Shown here piece by piece: positions 23,010-35,950 of a stretch of DNA of 64,000 bases (positions are counted from its first letter, which is position 1; each line of letters opens with the position of its first letter). The DNA is from Neurospora intermedia (taxonomy: Eukaryota > Ascomycota > Sordariomycetes > Sordariales > Sordariaceae), in assembly GCA_037102815.1 (NCBI GenBank), contig BTPP01000003.1:4340001-4404000 (forward strand). Direction: 5' to 3'. Under the pieces are notes generated by a model. That model ran no database searches. It saw only the letters and a program-made list of their open reading frames with translations, and was not told where the DNA came from. Made by a program: the position numbers and the translations under genes.

Positions 23010-26009
23010 ATGGAGGGCTCTTCAGATATCAACACCGTCCTCACCAACTCGCTGAGTCCTGGTCAGTATATATTCGACATCCTCACCCATGCCCCGACCC
23101 TCCTGCCTTTTGGCAGCCGCTCTCGCCATGATGAATCGCGTCAGCTCGTCCAAGCCGTGACGCACATGCTAACTCCTTGTCTCTAGACGCGACCCTGCGA
23201 CATGCTGCTGAACAGCAGCTCAGCCAAGCCGCTCAGACAAACTTCGTATGGCCTCCTCCCCTCGTTGCTCCTGTGTCGCATCCCCACAGCAAGGTCATCA
23301 CAACCGCTAACTTGTCTGTTTCTTAGTCTCAATACCTCGTGACACTTGTCCAAGAGTTGGCAAATGAGGGCGCCCAGAGCCACATTCGAGCGGCGGCCGG
23401 TATCGCCCTCAAGAACGCCTTCAGTGCTCGCGAGTTCGCTAGGCAAGCAGAGCTCCAAGCAAAATGGCTTCAGCAGACAGACCAAGACACAAAGACACGG
23501 GTGAAACAGCTCACCCTCGAGACCCTCGCCTCCAGCAGTACCCAGGCAAGCCAGGCCTCGGCGCAGGTTATCGCGGCTATCGCTACCATCGAGTTACCAC
23601 GAAACGAGTGGCCAGACCTTATGCACGCCCTGGTCAAGAATGTTAGCGAGGGAAGCGAGCACCAGAAGCAGGCCTCTCTGACCACCATCGGCTTCATCTG
23701 CGAGAGTCAAGATGTCGATCTACGAAACAGCCTGGTTCAACATTCCAATGCCATCCTCACAGCGGTTGTTCAAGGTGCTCGTAAGGAGGAGCCCAACCGC
23801 GAAGTCCGACTTGCCGCCATTACCGCCCTCGGCGACTCTCTCGAGTTTGTTGGCAACAACTTCAAGCATGAGGGCGAGCGCAACTACATTATGCAGGTTA
23901 TCTGTGAGGCGACACAGGCCGAGGACTCTCGGATACAGCAGGGTGCTTATGGTTGCCTCAACCGCATCATGGCCCTCTACTACGAGAACATGCGCTTCTA
24001 CATGGAAAAGGCGCTGTTTGGTCTCACCATCCTGGGCATGAAGAGCGATGACGAGGATGTGGCCAAGCTTGCAGTTGAGTTCTGGAGTACCGTTTGCGAA
24101 GAGGAGATTGCTATCGAAGATGACAATGCTCAGGTACGTTTCACTGCCACCTTGGTTGAGCAAGAATCCCACTAACAACAGCTGCAGGTCGAGAGCTCGG
24201 AGCAGATGCGCCCCTTCTACAACTTCGCCCGCGTTGCTACACTCGAAGTAGTTCCTGTGCTCCTACAGCTTCTCACCAAGCAAGATGAGGATGCGGCTGA
24301 TGACGAGTACAATATTTCGCGTGCCGCGTACCAGTGTCTCCAACTTTACTCTCAGGCTGTCGGTGCGGCAATCATCCAGCCAGTCATCCAGTTTGTTGAA
24401 GCCAACCTTCGCGCTGACGACTGGCACCTCCGTGATGCCGCTGTTTCTGCTTTCGGTGCCATGATGGACGGCCCCGAGGAGAAGTTGCTTGAGCCTATCG
24501 TCAAGTCTGGCATGCAGCCCTTGATCGGCATGATGGAGGACCCCTCTCTACATGTTCGTGACTCGACCGCATACGCTCTTGGCAGAATTACAGAAACTTG
24601 CTCGGAAGTGATCGATCCCGCTGTTCACCTTGACCCCTTGATCACCTCGCTGTTCAACGGCCTCATGAGCAGCCCCAGAATGGCCGCGTCCTGCTGCTGG
24701 GCTTTGATGAACCTCGCGGAGCGTTTTGGCGGCGAATATGGTGCCGCGCAAAACCCCATCACTCCTCACTTCAACCAGTGCGTGACCAACTTGCTCGCCG
24801 TGACGGCGAAGCTTGACGGTGACGCTACAGTTCGCACCGCTGCCTACGAGGTTCTTAACGTGTTTGTGCAGAATGCTGCCAACGACAGTCTCCCTGCTGT
24901 TGCATCCCTCTCGGATGTTATCCTCCAACGTTTGGAGGAAACCCTGCCCCTGCAATCCCAAGTTGTCAGCGTTGAAGACAAGATCACTCTCGAGGATATG
25001 CAGACCAGTCTCTGCACCGTACTCCAGGCAATCATCCAGCGCTTGGACAAGGAGATCACTCCCCAAGGCGACCGCATTATGCAGGTTCTGCTTCAGCTCT
25101 TGAACACTATTAATGGCAAGTCGGCTGTTCCTGAAGGTGTCTTCGCAGCCATCAGCGGTCTTGCGAACGCCATGGAGGAGGACTTTGCCAAGTACATGGA
25201 CGCTTTCGCTCCCTTCCTTTACAATGCCCTGGCAAACCAGGAAGAGCCGAGTCTCTGCTCCATGGCTATCGGCCTGGTCAGCGATATCACTCGCTCCATG
25301 GGCGAACGCAGCCAGCCATACTGCGATCAGTTCATGAACTATCTCCTTAACAATCTCAGGAGCACTGCTCTTGCCAATCAGTTCAAGCCTGCAATCCTGC
25401 AGTGCTTCGGCGATATTGCTGGCGCTATTGGCGGTCACTTTGAGGCTTACCTTTCGGTTGTTGCTGTTGTCCTTCAGCAGGCTGCTACCGTTACCGCTTC
25501 CGCCGAGGGCTCTTATGAGATGTTCGACTATGTGATCTCTCTCCGTGAGGGTATTATGGACGCCTGGGGTGGCATCATTGGTGCCATGAAGGGCAGCGAC
25601 AAGAGTAAGTTTCCTCGGTCTTAATCGCGATTTGCAGAGACTGACAAATGTCGTACAGCCAACGTTCTCGAACCCTACGTGCAGTCGATCTTTGAGCTTC
25701 TCAACACTATTGCTCAGGATCCTAACCGCAGCGAAGCCCTCATGCGGGCCGCTATGGGTGTCATCGGGTAAGTTGGCATGATGTTGAGACAACACATTAT
25801 AGAAACACTAACGATTATCTAGTGATCTTGCGGACGCATATCCCAACGGCCAGCTGGCCGAAGTCTTCCGTCAGGACTGGATCACCGCCATGATCAAGGA
25901 GACTCGGTCGAACCGCGAGTTCCAGCAGCGTACCATTGAGACTGCTCGGTGGGCGCGCGAGCAGGTCAAGCGCCAGATCAGCGGCACCCAGGGCATGATC
26001 CAGACATGA
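23010..26009 (+). CDS. kap95: Importin subunit beta-1 (karyopherin Kap95)
   Basis: Six exons: 23010-23061, 23187-23245, 23327-24133, 24188-25604, 25659-25767 and 25823-26009, giving 876 residues, the usual length. Importin beta carries importin-alpha/cargo through nuclear pores and releases it on binding Ran-GTP. The protein is a run of HEAT repeats, with the Ran-binding importin-beta N-terminal domain in the first 100 residues. Recognisable segments include AAAGIALKN, FARVATLEVVPVLL, SAFGAMMDGPEEK and CCWALMNLAERF. All five introns are 54-125 nt; intron 1 has the less common donor GTCAGT. At intron 3, CACTAAC is followed by two AGs; the second (24187) was chosen because the first is only a few bases from the branch point. 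Use of the first would add Leu-Gln. Confidence 0.95.
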
Positions 26010-27615
26010 GGTTCACTCAGCCCTGAGGACAATCCCAAAGGTGCTCTCTCAGCTCGTCGGCCCTCAGGGCCACTAGCGTCACTTCAAGCACTTCACTCCC
26101 GTAGTCGCTTTGGAAGATGCATTATCCCATCACTACCCCCAAGCCCCTTAGCAGCAAATCCCTGACGAACGCGACACGATTCCACGACACTACACCCAAT
26201 CCCTCCAGTAACACGATGCACAAATGATGTGATACAAGCCCCTCGATGGTTTTGCACTAATTTATACATCATGTTCGTTTAAATGACACTTCACACAGCA
26301 CCAACACACCTTTATATCCCTCGTCCCCCTTGCGCGCGGCTGCTAGCACTGGTTTGTTATTTGGTAACACGAATCCTGGGCGTTATTCGGGTCAGCGATA
26401 GAGAAGAAGGAGGAAAACGAGAGAAGAGATTTATCATGTACTGCGCGTCACCCTGTAGCACACGTTTCCCTTTGATATCCAAGGCAAAAGGAAGAAGGAA
26501 GTGCATCATAGGGCGATCCGACGCAGAACGCACAATCATGTAGAGACACACGAAGAAAGAAACCATTCCCTCAGAACAAACAATCCCTTGTTATGCATAC
26601 TCCCACTCCCATTTATACTTTACTTACACTTTGTTCACACCACTTGTCCGAACTACCTACAATAACATGTAACATTTAACATCCAACAGGAGAAGGAAGT
26701 ATGTCAAGGCACAGGAGGGAAGATTGGGCCTTCTCGGGGGATCATTCACATGTACCCTCACAGTCGTATATGGGTTGGCTACGGCAAGAACAAGGCTCTT
26801 GTTTGATGAAGCTAACACGATATGATATCAGAAGAAGTGTTCTTGTCTAGTAGAGACAGCGAAGAAAAAAAGAAAAGAAAAAAAAAAACAGTTGCTAGGC
26901 TCAATGTGAACTATAACTTCCTCCCTAGGGCTGTTGAGTGTTGTGAAGTGATAGTGCCCGCTACCTGTACATTTTATACATCAACCATACGGCACGCGAC
27001 CAATCACGTGTAGCTCTTCTATAGCGGAAGTGCTACCTGTGATTGCCTGCAGTTCAGTTCAGACAACCTTCAAACTGGTACTGAAGGTCCCACGTTATCC
27101 CTTCGTTCGCAGGGCTGATTCTCAAGCCTCTTTACGATAACGAGTGACTTCCACCACAGTCTTTGCTGTCGGTCAAAACTGAATGTGTTTTGGATTCCGA
27201 ACTCCCACTGTCGTTCGTCTTCCGAGTGTGGGTCCTGGGGCTGCTATCTGGCGACGGGCGGGTGGGTGCCGACTGAAAGTTTTGCCCCGAGGGTTCAAAT
27301 CCAGGCGCGCGGCATTCGATTTTCACCCATCTGGGCCTGCCCTGTGCAGCACATATCCAGGGCAATTGGCGGTAGAGATTGGACCATATCTTGCCCTGCC
27401 GGCAACCAAATCATCCGCCCCGCAACCAACAAGAAGCCGCTCCGGCAAATCTACAGCTTCAACAGCTACCTTTTCTGGTCTGTCATCTGCAACTAAAACA
27501 TCGCCGTTGTGCCGTACCGGCGTCCCATTATCGCTTCTTCTTATTCTTTTTGCCCTAGGCATCCTCCTCATCCTCCTACCGGTCCCAAAGCGCCGCGCGC
27601 GTCGTTGCCGGCAAG
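26010..27615. other. Intergenic region: kap95 3' flank and transcription factor promoter
   Basis: No gene supported. A purine-rich, mostly A run lies at 26865-26890. A GGTTCAAATCC word at about 27294 resembles a tRNA B box, but no tRNA fold surrounds it. Confidence 0.5.
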
Positions 27616-27803
27616 ATGGACCAGGAGATGAAGCAGGCCGAGCAATCGCCATCGCCAGCTCCCATGGCGATGGCTTCGATGCCGGCCGCGTCGCCTCAAC
27701 CACAACAAGACGTCGAGATGAACCAGGACCAGGAGGACTCCCCTCAGACTCCGATGCAACTCGACTTGTCAAGCCCCGTGCCAAATACCAATAGTCAGCC
27801 ACA

Positions 27804-27848
<45 letters not shown>

Positions 27849-30800
27849 CCAACCGCAACAACTGCAACCCCAGGTCAATCAGATCAACGGGCAACAGCTC
27901 TCTGGTCAAATCCCTGGCCAATTTCCTCTTCCCGGCCAACCTCCAAGCCAGGTCAATAGCCCAGTCTCTGTCGGAACTCCTGGACAAGTTCCTGGCTTAG
28001 CCCTCCCAGCACCTGTCATCAAGCGAAGAGCTCCAATCGCTTGCCGAAGGTATGTCAACAGTTGCCGGATCGACTTGGCATCATCCAAACGCCACGAGTA
28101 CCCAGGTGAAAGCGAAGGACTAACGTGTCGTCGCCCTTTACAGATGCCGCCGTATGAGAAGCAAATGTCTCCATGACAAGGCCCAACCTCCCTGCCAGGC
28201 CTGCCGCGATGCTGGACTTGGTCCGGCTGACTGGTAAGAGTTCCCATGATGCATGCAGGCCCTGTCGCAAGGGTATCTCTACTCTCTTCATTTGCTAAAA
28301 TCACAAACCTTTTCCCCAGTACGTTCCCCGTCCGTGGCCAGCCCGATCAAGATCGCGAATACCGACACCCTCGAATCAGAGCCGACAAGGCGACCAAACG
28401 AGACCCCGCAAAGGTCCGGCGCGAAATCCTCGATGCACCCGTACGCTCACCAGCGCCGGCGGTGCCCAGACCTATCAAGGGCTACGATGAATGGGATCTT
28501 CTGCCGCCGCTGCCTGAAATAGTCGAAGCCGTCCACAAGTTCACAGCTCACTACTTCCAGTTGGGCTTCATCCACAAGCAACACTTTCCCGAGCGGCTAC
28601 GGACGAACCACCGATCTGTCAGCGTGTTTTTCCTGCTGAGCATCTTGAGCATTTCGGCCCGACTGACGCCAACATTGGTGGATCGATTTGGCGGTGCTGT
28701 TCAGGCCGCTGAAGTCTTTATGGAACGCGCCTCCGAGGTTGCTTGCCGCGAACTGTATAGAGATCCGGACCTGGAGAGATGCCAGGCGTTCTACCTGTTG
28801 AGTATTGCCCAGCAGGGAAGCAGCTTGAAACAACAGAGCTCGATCAACATGGCAATTGCTATGCGTATGGCCACATTGATGGGACTGCATAGGGAGGAGA
28901 CCTACAGGCTGCCGGAAAACCCCTCGGAGGAACTAATCATGAGGGCAGAGTCCGCCCGCCGCACCTTGGTACGTGGCTCATCCTTACGTTAGATGGAATG
29001 ATGGGATTGCGAAATGGTCTGTGACTAATTGAATGATAGTGGATGCTGCATAGTCAGGACAACCTCCATTCGGGTCCGCGGTGCCCCGTATCTCTATCAG
29101 CCAGCGATATCACAGCATTACTGCCTTGCAACGAGAAGGACTTCGCCACTGGTCAAATTCCAAAGTCGAGAGCAGCGCTCCAGGACACTCCTCCGGCCCT
29201 GGAGAACCCTAGTCTTGTTACCGACGAGGGTCGGTCCCTGTTTGCAACGCTTATCCAGGCCCATTACTTCTGGGGAGCGATCTCCCGCCGGGTGCTCAGC
29301 AACGATAAAGTTACGGATCCATGGGAGCCAGAAAGCGAGTATGCAATTATGGTCAACCGCCTTGCGGAATGGGAGAGGGGTTTGCCTAATGACCATCGGT
29401 GGAGTAGCTTTCTCCTTAAGGGCTACAAGCAGGAAGGCCAGGACCTGGTGAGTTACAAGGAGGAAACATGGAAAGCAAATGCCTACTCAGCGCTAATATG
29501 TCCGTAGGCATACCTCGGTGTGACGATGATAACGCGGCTCTGCAATATTGTTCTTAGGAAGGCATACTTGACCGAGTAAGTAACCCCGGTCAAGCGCTAA
29601 AGACCTCGAGCTGACAACACCGCATCATAGTATCTTGTCCGACGATAAGTCCCAACCAGAGCGCACAGCTTTCTGGACGGAAATGTCTCGTCAACTGTTC
29701 AGCAACGTCAGAGATCTGTACGAACAAATCGACACTCAATATAACGAGCGCTCACCCGAGGAAGGTCCTGGGGCACAGATGGCGGTAAGTACTGATGGGA
29801 TCTGACTCAATCAATGAATGCTGACTGAACTCCCATTCAGGCGTTTTGCGTTTACAGCTGTGGCTTCCTCGCATGCTACTTGTGCAAATATCCAAATCGT
29901 AAGCTATCTGCCCTGAAGAGTGTTCTTTCTAATGACAGTAAGCTAACGCGACATTATAATCAGTCTGCCCTGAGCCAGCCATTACTCGCGAAGGCCCTTC
30001 AATGGTTGCTCGTGTTCTCAGCATCTTGGCAGAAAGTAGGAACATATGGCCTTTGGCAACTAGGTGGTATGAGCATCTGGAACGGTTCTACACAGCTCAA
30101 AGCGGCGTGATAGTTGGTAACGAGGGTACCATGGCGGACAGCGTAAGTTATCATCATTTCCTCCAAAAGGCCCCTCGTTCACGGACTCGGCAGGCTGATT
30201 TTAACCTCCTGCTCTCACAGAGAGATGAAATACCTCATGTCCTTCAGATGCCGACTGTCCAGCAACAGCAAGCCCAGGCTCAAGCTCACATGGCTTTGGT
30301 TCAAGCACAAGCCCAGGCTCAGGCTCAGGCTCAGGCTCAGGCCCAGGCTCAAGCTCAAGCTCAGGCTCAGGCCCAGGCTCAGGCTCAGGCTCAAGCACAG
30401 ACGCAACAGGCACAGATACAGGCACAACAGCCATCGCAGCTACACTCAACCTTTACTGCTCAGATGCAGGCCCAACAGGCCCAACAGGTACAGCAAGCTT
30501 TAAGCGAAAAGCAGGAGTCTGTACCTCAGGGTAGCCCGGAACAGGCGATCCTTAGCCCGGCACAACCCAGTGTCCCAACTCCCGCGATGTTCATCGACCC
30601 CAGTCTGCGTGTGCCTACATCCTCACAACCGCAGGAGCAGACACCTGCTCCAACCGCCCCCCAGCTTCAAGAGTCGACATCCCCTTTGCAACAGGGGCAG
30701 CAACCGCAACCTGTCGCCGCTGGTGTAGCTGGTCGGCAGTCAACAGATGGGCTGGGCCTACTCATCGAAGCGTTTGACACTCAACAAGCTGGTGGCGTCC

Positions 30801-30994
30801 CTCCAACGACCACGGCTGGTCAAGGACAAGTTCCGTATGACCCACAAGCAACCCCGCAGCAGTATTACCCGCAACCCGGTACCTTGGGCGTCAATGACGG
30901 GTATGAGAACGAGCTGGGCTATTACATGTCGGATCAGGGGCAACCCGGTGCCATGCAAAGCTGGGTTGGTGGAACGAATATGTATGGGTATTAG
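27616..30994 (+). CDS. Zn(II)2Cys6 fungal transcription factor with Gln-rich repeats
   Basis: Nine exons: 27616-28049, 28144-28233, 28320-28968, 29040-29447, 29508-29575, 29631-29784, 29841-29898, 29964-30142 and 30221-30994, encoding 937 residues. The zinc cluster is split over three exons: Cys143, 146, 153, 162, 165 and 175 (C-x2-C-x6-C-x8-C-x2-C-x9-C). The region from about 215 to 480 looks like the fungal-specific transcription factor domain (FIHKQHFP, ISARLTP, MRMATLMGLHREE). Before the zinc cluster lies a 15-residue poly-Gln; after the regulatory domain lies a 16-fold Gln-Ala repeat followed by a Gln/Pro-rich tail. Splice junctions keep phase throughout, so the model is sound. The last intron (78 nt) keeps frame if retained, which would insert 26 residues. 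Target genes are unknown. Confidence 0.88.
27802..27846 (+). repeat. CAG/CAA repeat encoding poly-Gln (15 residues)
   Basis: Mixed CAG and CAA codons in exon 1 of the zinc-cluster factor, upstream of the DNA-binding domain. Mixed codons suggest protein-level constraint rather than pure slippage. Confidence 0.9.
30302..30397 (+). repeat. Hexanucleotide repeat (CAGGCT-type) encoding 16 Gln-Ala pairs
   Basis: Sixteen tandem hexamers with CAG/CAA and GCT/GCC/GCA variation in exon 9 of the zinc-cluster factor. It is likely to vary in copy number among strains. Confidence 0.9.
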
Positions 30995-31953
30995 GAGCAA
31001 CCCACACCGAAAGACATGGAGGAGGCGGAGTTCATAAAGAGGGACTTTGGGAATTAAAAGAGCAAGGAGTTGATATAGGCGATAAGTCTAGGTTAGGTGG
31101 GGCATCATCCGGTTGACGGTTTGAGTAGGGATTTAGGCGTACCTTGAAAAAGAAAAAAAAGAAAACAAAAAGAGAATATATATAAGGAGTTGGACTATGG
31201 ATGGTCTGGATTTCTATAAATTAACGAGTACGTAGGATCACGGTGTTCAACTTTGCTACTTCGGGGGGAAGAGGTTTTGCGCCATGGCCATGGCTTTATA
31301 CTATAGCTCTGTTGAGGTCAAATGGCCATGATTGTAGTAGCGCATGCATAGCTGGCGCTGTTGGACTAGTCCATTTTGAAACCTTGCTATAGTGGTTGGA
31401 AATCGATAGATCAGCGAACTTTTTGAACTATTTTCCAATTCTCAGAGTGCAAGATGCTTGCTTCCGGTAAAACTAGTGGGACTCGTCGGCATCATTCGAT
31501 GTTATAAGTCCAGGTCACCTTCACACTTTGTGTGCCAAGTATAAGTAAGTATCAAGCCTCAGCAGACGCCTCGAGATACACAGTTTGCCAAGGTGTTTTT
31601 CAGCACCGTACCTCCGTCATCCATGCCCGGAGTTTCCCTAAAACTCGGAGCTTCTTAGGGTTAACTATGGCAGCTCGATAAGAGGCTTCCAGAGGGTTAA
31701 GCTAGTAAGTCACAAGCAAGTCAGCGCACCTGCTTGCGCTAGCGGGACAACAGCAGTCGCCGATTGCGAAGCGGAATTCGCGAGCCGGCAGCGCAGCCAG
31801 ACAAATCGCAAAACCTACCTACCTACCTACCCTTATCCTCCTCCGGTGACATCAGGGTAGATAGAAGCTCCCGGTCTCGAACTCCTACCTCGCCTCTCTC
31901 CCTGCACCAATTCCCGCTCTATCCTCCTACCAAAACCCCGCGACAAATTCACA
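30995..31953. other. Intergenic region between the transcription factor and mic19
   Basis: No gene supported. A CCTA microsatellite lies at 31814-31831, about 125 bp upstream of the mic19 start. Confidence 0.55.
31814..31831. repeat. (CCTA)4 microsatellite in the mic19 upstream region
   Basis: Four CCTA units, the complement of the TAGG repeat seen at 7462. Confidence 0.85.
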
Positions 31954-32780
31954 ATGGGTTCCAGCGCCTCGAAGCCCTCTGCTGCGGCGCCGCATGTGTG
32001 GAAGGCGTATGTCATTCATCTTTCTGGGCAATCGATGGATTCTGGAGACTTAAGAGAGTATGGGAAAGCTGACTTGTCAAACCCAACTAACTAGGCCCGC
32101 CCCGGCTGGTGTATCGCACACTCTTGTCGAGCAGTTGGAGTCTAGCCCCGAGGTATGATGCCGTCTCCGTCCGTGCCATTTAGCTGTCGAGCTATATTGT
32201 CCTCCTACCTCTGCCTACGATGCGAACCGGTTACTCTTCCCACGTCCACACTACCGCGTCCCTCCTCTGCCTCCTCCGTTCGCCTACATAGCAGATTCAT
32301 AAACCGTTTCATACCAGCCATCCAGCTAGCCAACCAGCTCAATGCCTTCAATCATTACGCATCAAACTTCAACTGACACACAGCCAAACATAACAGACCG
32401 ACATGTCCCGCCAACAGGCCTTCGAGCTCCAAGTTCAAGCCCGCGTCGCTGAAGAGCTGAAGCGACTCCGGGCCGCCGAAGCCGCCAAGCTGCAAGAAAC
32501 TCTTAAATCCTCTTCCTCCGACGAGCAGCAGCAACAACAACAAGAGAACGACATTAGCAGACAAAAGGTCCAGAAGGAAATCGAGGCTTTGCGTGCCAAG
32601 CTCGACGAGCACCGCAAGGTGCGCCCGCTGCCCGAGAGCACGGAGACGGCGCGCAGCGAGGTGGTGCGGTGTCTGCGGGAGCACGACCGCCGGCCGCTGG
32701 ACTGCTGGAAGGAGGTTGAGGCTTTTAAGGAGGAGGTGCGGAGGCTGGAGAAGGGATGGGTTGATAAGGTTGTTGCTTAA
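31954..32780 (+). CDS. mic19: MICOS subunit Mic19 (DUF1690 family)
   Basis: Three exons: 31954-32006, 32095-32152 and 32397-32780, encoding 164 residues. Mic19 (yeast Aim13) is a peripheral inner-membrane protein of the MICOS complex at crista junctions. The N-terminus MGSSASKP is a typical myristoylation signal of this family. Exon 2 contributes PAGVSHTLVEQLESSPE, then comes a charged coiled coil (AEELKRLRAAEAAKLQ) broken by a six-residue Gln run. The C-terminal part has two Cys (VVRCLREHDRRPLDCW) separated as in a reduced CHCH-like domain. Intron 2 is 244 nt, long for this window. The donors GTATGT and GTATGA and the phase continuity support the model. Identification is by overall likeness to DUF1690 proteins. 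Confidence 0.85.
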
Positions 32781-33490
32781 GTTCTCTCTGAGACTGGAGT
32801 GAAAGCTTTTCCCCGGACGCACCTAGGGTACCCGACATACACACACATACCGACAGACGGATATACAGGAGGGGATATACCTGGGCTGGGTACGGATATT
32901 GGCGGTGGGCCTGGGTGTAAGGAAGGGAAAGCACGAAACCTTGTGCGCTCAGTTTTGCGCAGCCCAAGGAAGTGTTGAAAAGGACTAGGGATGAGTGGAA
33001 GGGAATGACGAGGCCAGCTGGGTCTTCTCATGGACCAAAAGGAGAGGGAGAAGCTGCTAGTTGAGTTCATCTGCAGTCAATCGAAAGGATAAGCAGAAAT
33101 GTGCAGCAGCTCGATGGTTGGGGTTACTGGTTGATAGGGTTGACTGCGAAATTGCAGTCAGTCAAGTGTGTGTATGTGAGCGTGTATCATAGATGTCTCA
33201 AAAAGGTCAAGAAGCTGAAGACTTGTGGTTTTGGGGCTTGGAGCAATGGTAATAGATAAAGGCTAGGCTTTCCGTTCAGTCAATTCGATCAGGTCAAGAC
33301 AATGGTCCAAAAGAACGGCAAAGAACTCTGAGACAAGACAAGCAAGAGTATAGATCAACATTATTTTCCACCACCTTGACAACGGCTGTACCATAGTGAG
33401 AGAGAGCACCACAAGTTAACTCAGCGCCACATGAAGACCTGTCCGCTAAAACAGATACAGTTGGGTTCAAGAGGGAACTACCAACGATCT
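32781..33490. other. Convergent 3' flanks of mic19 and tyw3
   Basis: A 710 bp spacer between two genes ending toward each other. No gene supported. Confidence 0.6.
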
Positions 33491-34845
33491 CTACAGAACA
33501 TCGGGCACCTGCAAAACCACCTCCGCCAAATCTACTTTGCCCGCATTTTCCTCCTCTCTAATTTCCTCCTGTTTTCTCCGTTTCTCCTTCTCCTCCTCCT
33601 CCTCTTTCCTTCTCCTAACCTCCTCCCGTCTCGCCAACCCTTCCTCCCTCTTCCTCTGCTTCCTAGCCTCAGCATCCTCCCATTCTGCAATACCACTCTC
33701 ACCATCGCCGCTCTTTTTCTTCTTCTGCTGTCCCTCAACACCACCAGCAGTAGTAGCTCCCTCACCACCAAAAGCCAACCTCAATGCCTCCTGAAACCTA
33801 GCGATCCTCTTCTTGTTCTCCTCGAACCGCTCGTTGGCAATCTTGACCAGCAGAGACAGGTATTCCGGAGACACCAAGGACTGTCGTTGAGAGCCGCGTT
33901 GGACGCCGATTAGGGACTCGAAGGAGAGGCCCATGGAGCGGATGGCTACTATGGGGTTTGGAGTGACGGATTCTGTTGGTGTTGGGGTTGTTGTTGTTGG
34001 TGTTGGTGATGCTGATGATGATGATGACGATGATAGTTGTTGTTGCGGGAGGTGATTGTGGTGAGTATGACACTGGTGACAGGAGGAGAAAAAGGGAGCA
34101 GTTAGACGGGGCAAGATGGAGACGGCGCCTGTTTCGCGGAAGCCCGAGGTCATGCCGGATTGGATTGCTAGGTGGGCGTGATAGGGCGAGGTGGTTAGGA
34201 TGTGGAGGATCTAGGGCGGTTGGGGAGGGGGGTTAGTTTAAGTTTTGAGGGTTGCAAGTAGAAGGGAGGAAAAGAACGTACCATGGGTTCAAACTTGAAG
34301 TGAATCAACCGCTGCTGCTCTTGCTGTGAATCCCCATCACCATCCCCATCCCCAGACCCAGGCTGATCAGACCCATTCCCAGTCAAGCCAAACACCTCCA
34401 TCCAATGGTTCCCATCATACTCCCTCCCCGTCTTAGCGTCAACTGTCTCTAACGGATCATGAGAAACAAACAGCCATTCCCCTCCACCTTTACCTCCAGA
34501 GGAACTGGCTGTTACCGCAGCAGCTGTAGCTGCTGTTGATGCCCTTACCCCATCTTCACCACCTCCTTCGCCATCTCCCTCACCTTCCTCAACACCACCA
34601 GCACCAGAAGCTTTGTTGTCCTTCTTCCTCTTTACACCCTCCAAGTAAACACTCACCCTCCCCGCGCAACTGCTCGTCGTCACCAATCCTTCGTAACCAT
34701 GGTTGATCTCGTCAATCAGTTCGCGAATGGCGACGTCGACTGATCCTTTGGGAGAGGCGTCGGTGTACTCGACGTCGGGAACGGAGAGTTGGGAAAGGAT
34801 TTTGGATTTGCGGGTGAGAAAGGAGGGGGTTGGTGGGGGGAGCAT
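33491..34845 (-). CDS. tyw3: tRNA wybutosine-synthesizing protein 3 (TYW3)
   Basis: Two exons, 34845-34282 and 34210-33491, separated by a 71 nt intron (donor GTACGT, branch ACTAAC, acceptor CTAG), encoding 427 residues. TYW3 is the SAM-dependent N4-methyltransferase of wybutosine formation at position 37 of tRNA-Phe. Diagnostic residues are KSKILSQLSVPD and SPKGSVD near the N-terminus, LVTTSSCAGRVSVYLEG (about 54-70), FVSHDP, and after the intron GMTSGFRETG. Compared with compact orthologs it carries two low-complexity inserts (Gly/Glu/Asp-rich at about 75-125; Ser/Thr/Pro-rich after the second core block) and a strongly charged Arg/Glu/Lys helix at the C-terminus, which together explain its size. 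Confidence 0.92.
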
Positions 34846-35950
34846 GGTTCGGGTCTTGTTTGTGTGTGCGTCGAGTGGTGAGGTGAGTTGGGTGACGGAA
34901 GTTGTTGTCGGGGTTAAAAAGCGTGGTGGGTCAAAGAAGGCTTAGTGTAGTGGTTTAGATGAGATATGTGGAAGAAAAAAAAAAGAGAAAAAGAAAAAGA
35001 AAACTTAATTTTGTAAGGTGGTAATTCGTGAAAAGTGGTTGTTGAGCTGTGGTGGACTGGTTTTTTTGACAAGGTGAGGTTCGTGTCATTGATTGATGCC
35101 TGAAGTGAAGCTCCGTCTCAAACAATTCTTTTGTGAATTGTGGGTCCCTTTCTCATGTATCTACCTACAACGACCTGACCTTATGCTTCCCAGCGAAACT
35201 GTGACTTTTCGCCGGAATCATTCGCAATATTTTAATAAATGGAAACTAGGAGTCGTATGAAGAATATTTTATGGTTTTGAAACCAGTGATTGAACATTAC
35301 CACGCCGCCCGCTGTGGTCTGAACGCATATGTGTCTGTCTACATAGCCTCCACTCAATGAAGCCGTTGATAACAAGCTTAGTAGCAACGTGTGATGGTTA
35401 CGAGACCAATGGGAAGTGAGGTTGTTACGTATAGTATTATAGAATTCTCTAACTAAAAACCACAAACGAAGTTTGGGAACTGGCTGCTCTCATCAGGGTA
35501 TAAAAAAAAAACTTGAAACTCGTACAGTAATGAGGCCTGTCCGTCCAACTCCTCCGTTGCTGCTCCCGTCCCTATGCGTTGCCAATGAGATACGGGCCAC
35601 TAGGGCGCTGTACTCCCATCTGATTCATCCTGGCTTTACTCTTCTTCTTCTTCTCCTCCTGTATACAAGTTTATGATCGCTGTTGTTGTTTGATTACAAA
35701 AAGAACAAAAACAGAAAACTCTTCATTCAGACTGGTGCACGCATGTTCTAAAACAACGTAAAGCCGTGCGTGCCGTTAGGTATCTGACAAACAAGGGGGA
35801 GAAAAGGGGACAACATAAAAACATGAAAAAAATAATGGTGCGTTGATGCGTACTAATGGTATATGTAAAGATGGGTGTGCAGGTGTGCTATATGTATCGA
35901 AGTCAAACAGAAACGCCCAAAATGGCAAGATGCGGAGAAAACCATCAACG
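34846..35950. other. Intergenic region: tyw3 promoter and erf2 3' flank
   Basis: Purine-rich A/G run at about 34970-35003 just upstream of tyw3, and a CTT-rich run near 35640-35660. No gene supported. Confidence 0.55.

Noticed and set aside
24548-25795. 415-codon antisense frame inside kap95
   Set aside because: Shadow of the importin beta reading frame.
27240-27320. tRNA-like B box (GGTTCAAATCC)
   Set aside because: The flanking bases do not form a T-stem, acceptor stem or anticodon arm, so no tRNA.
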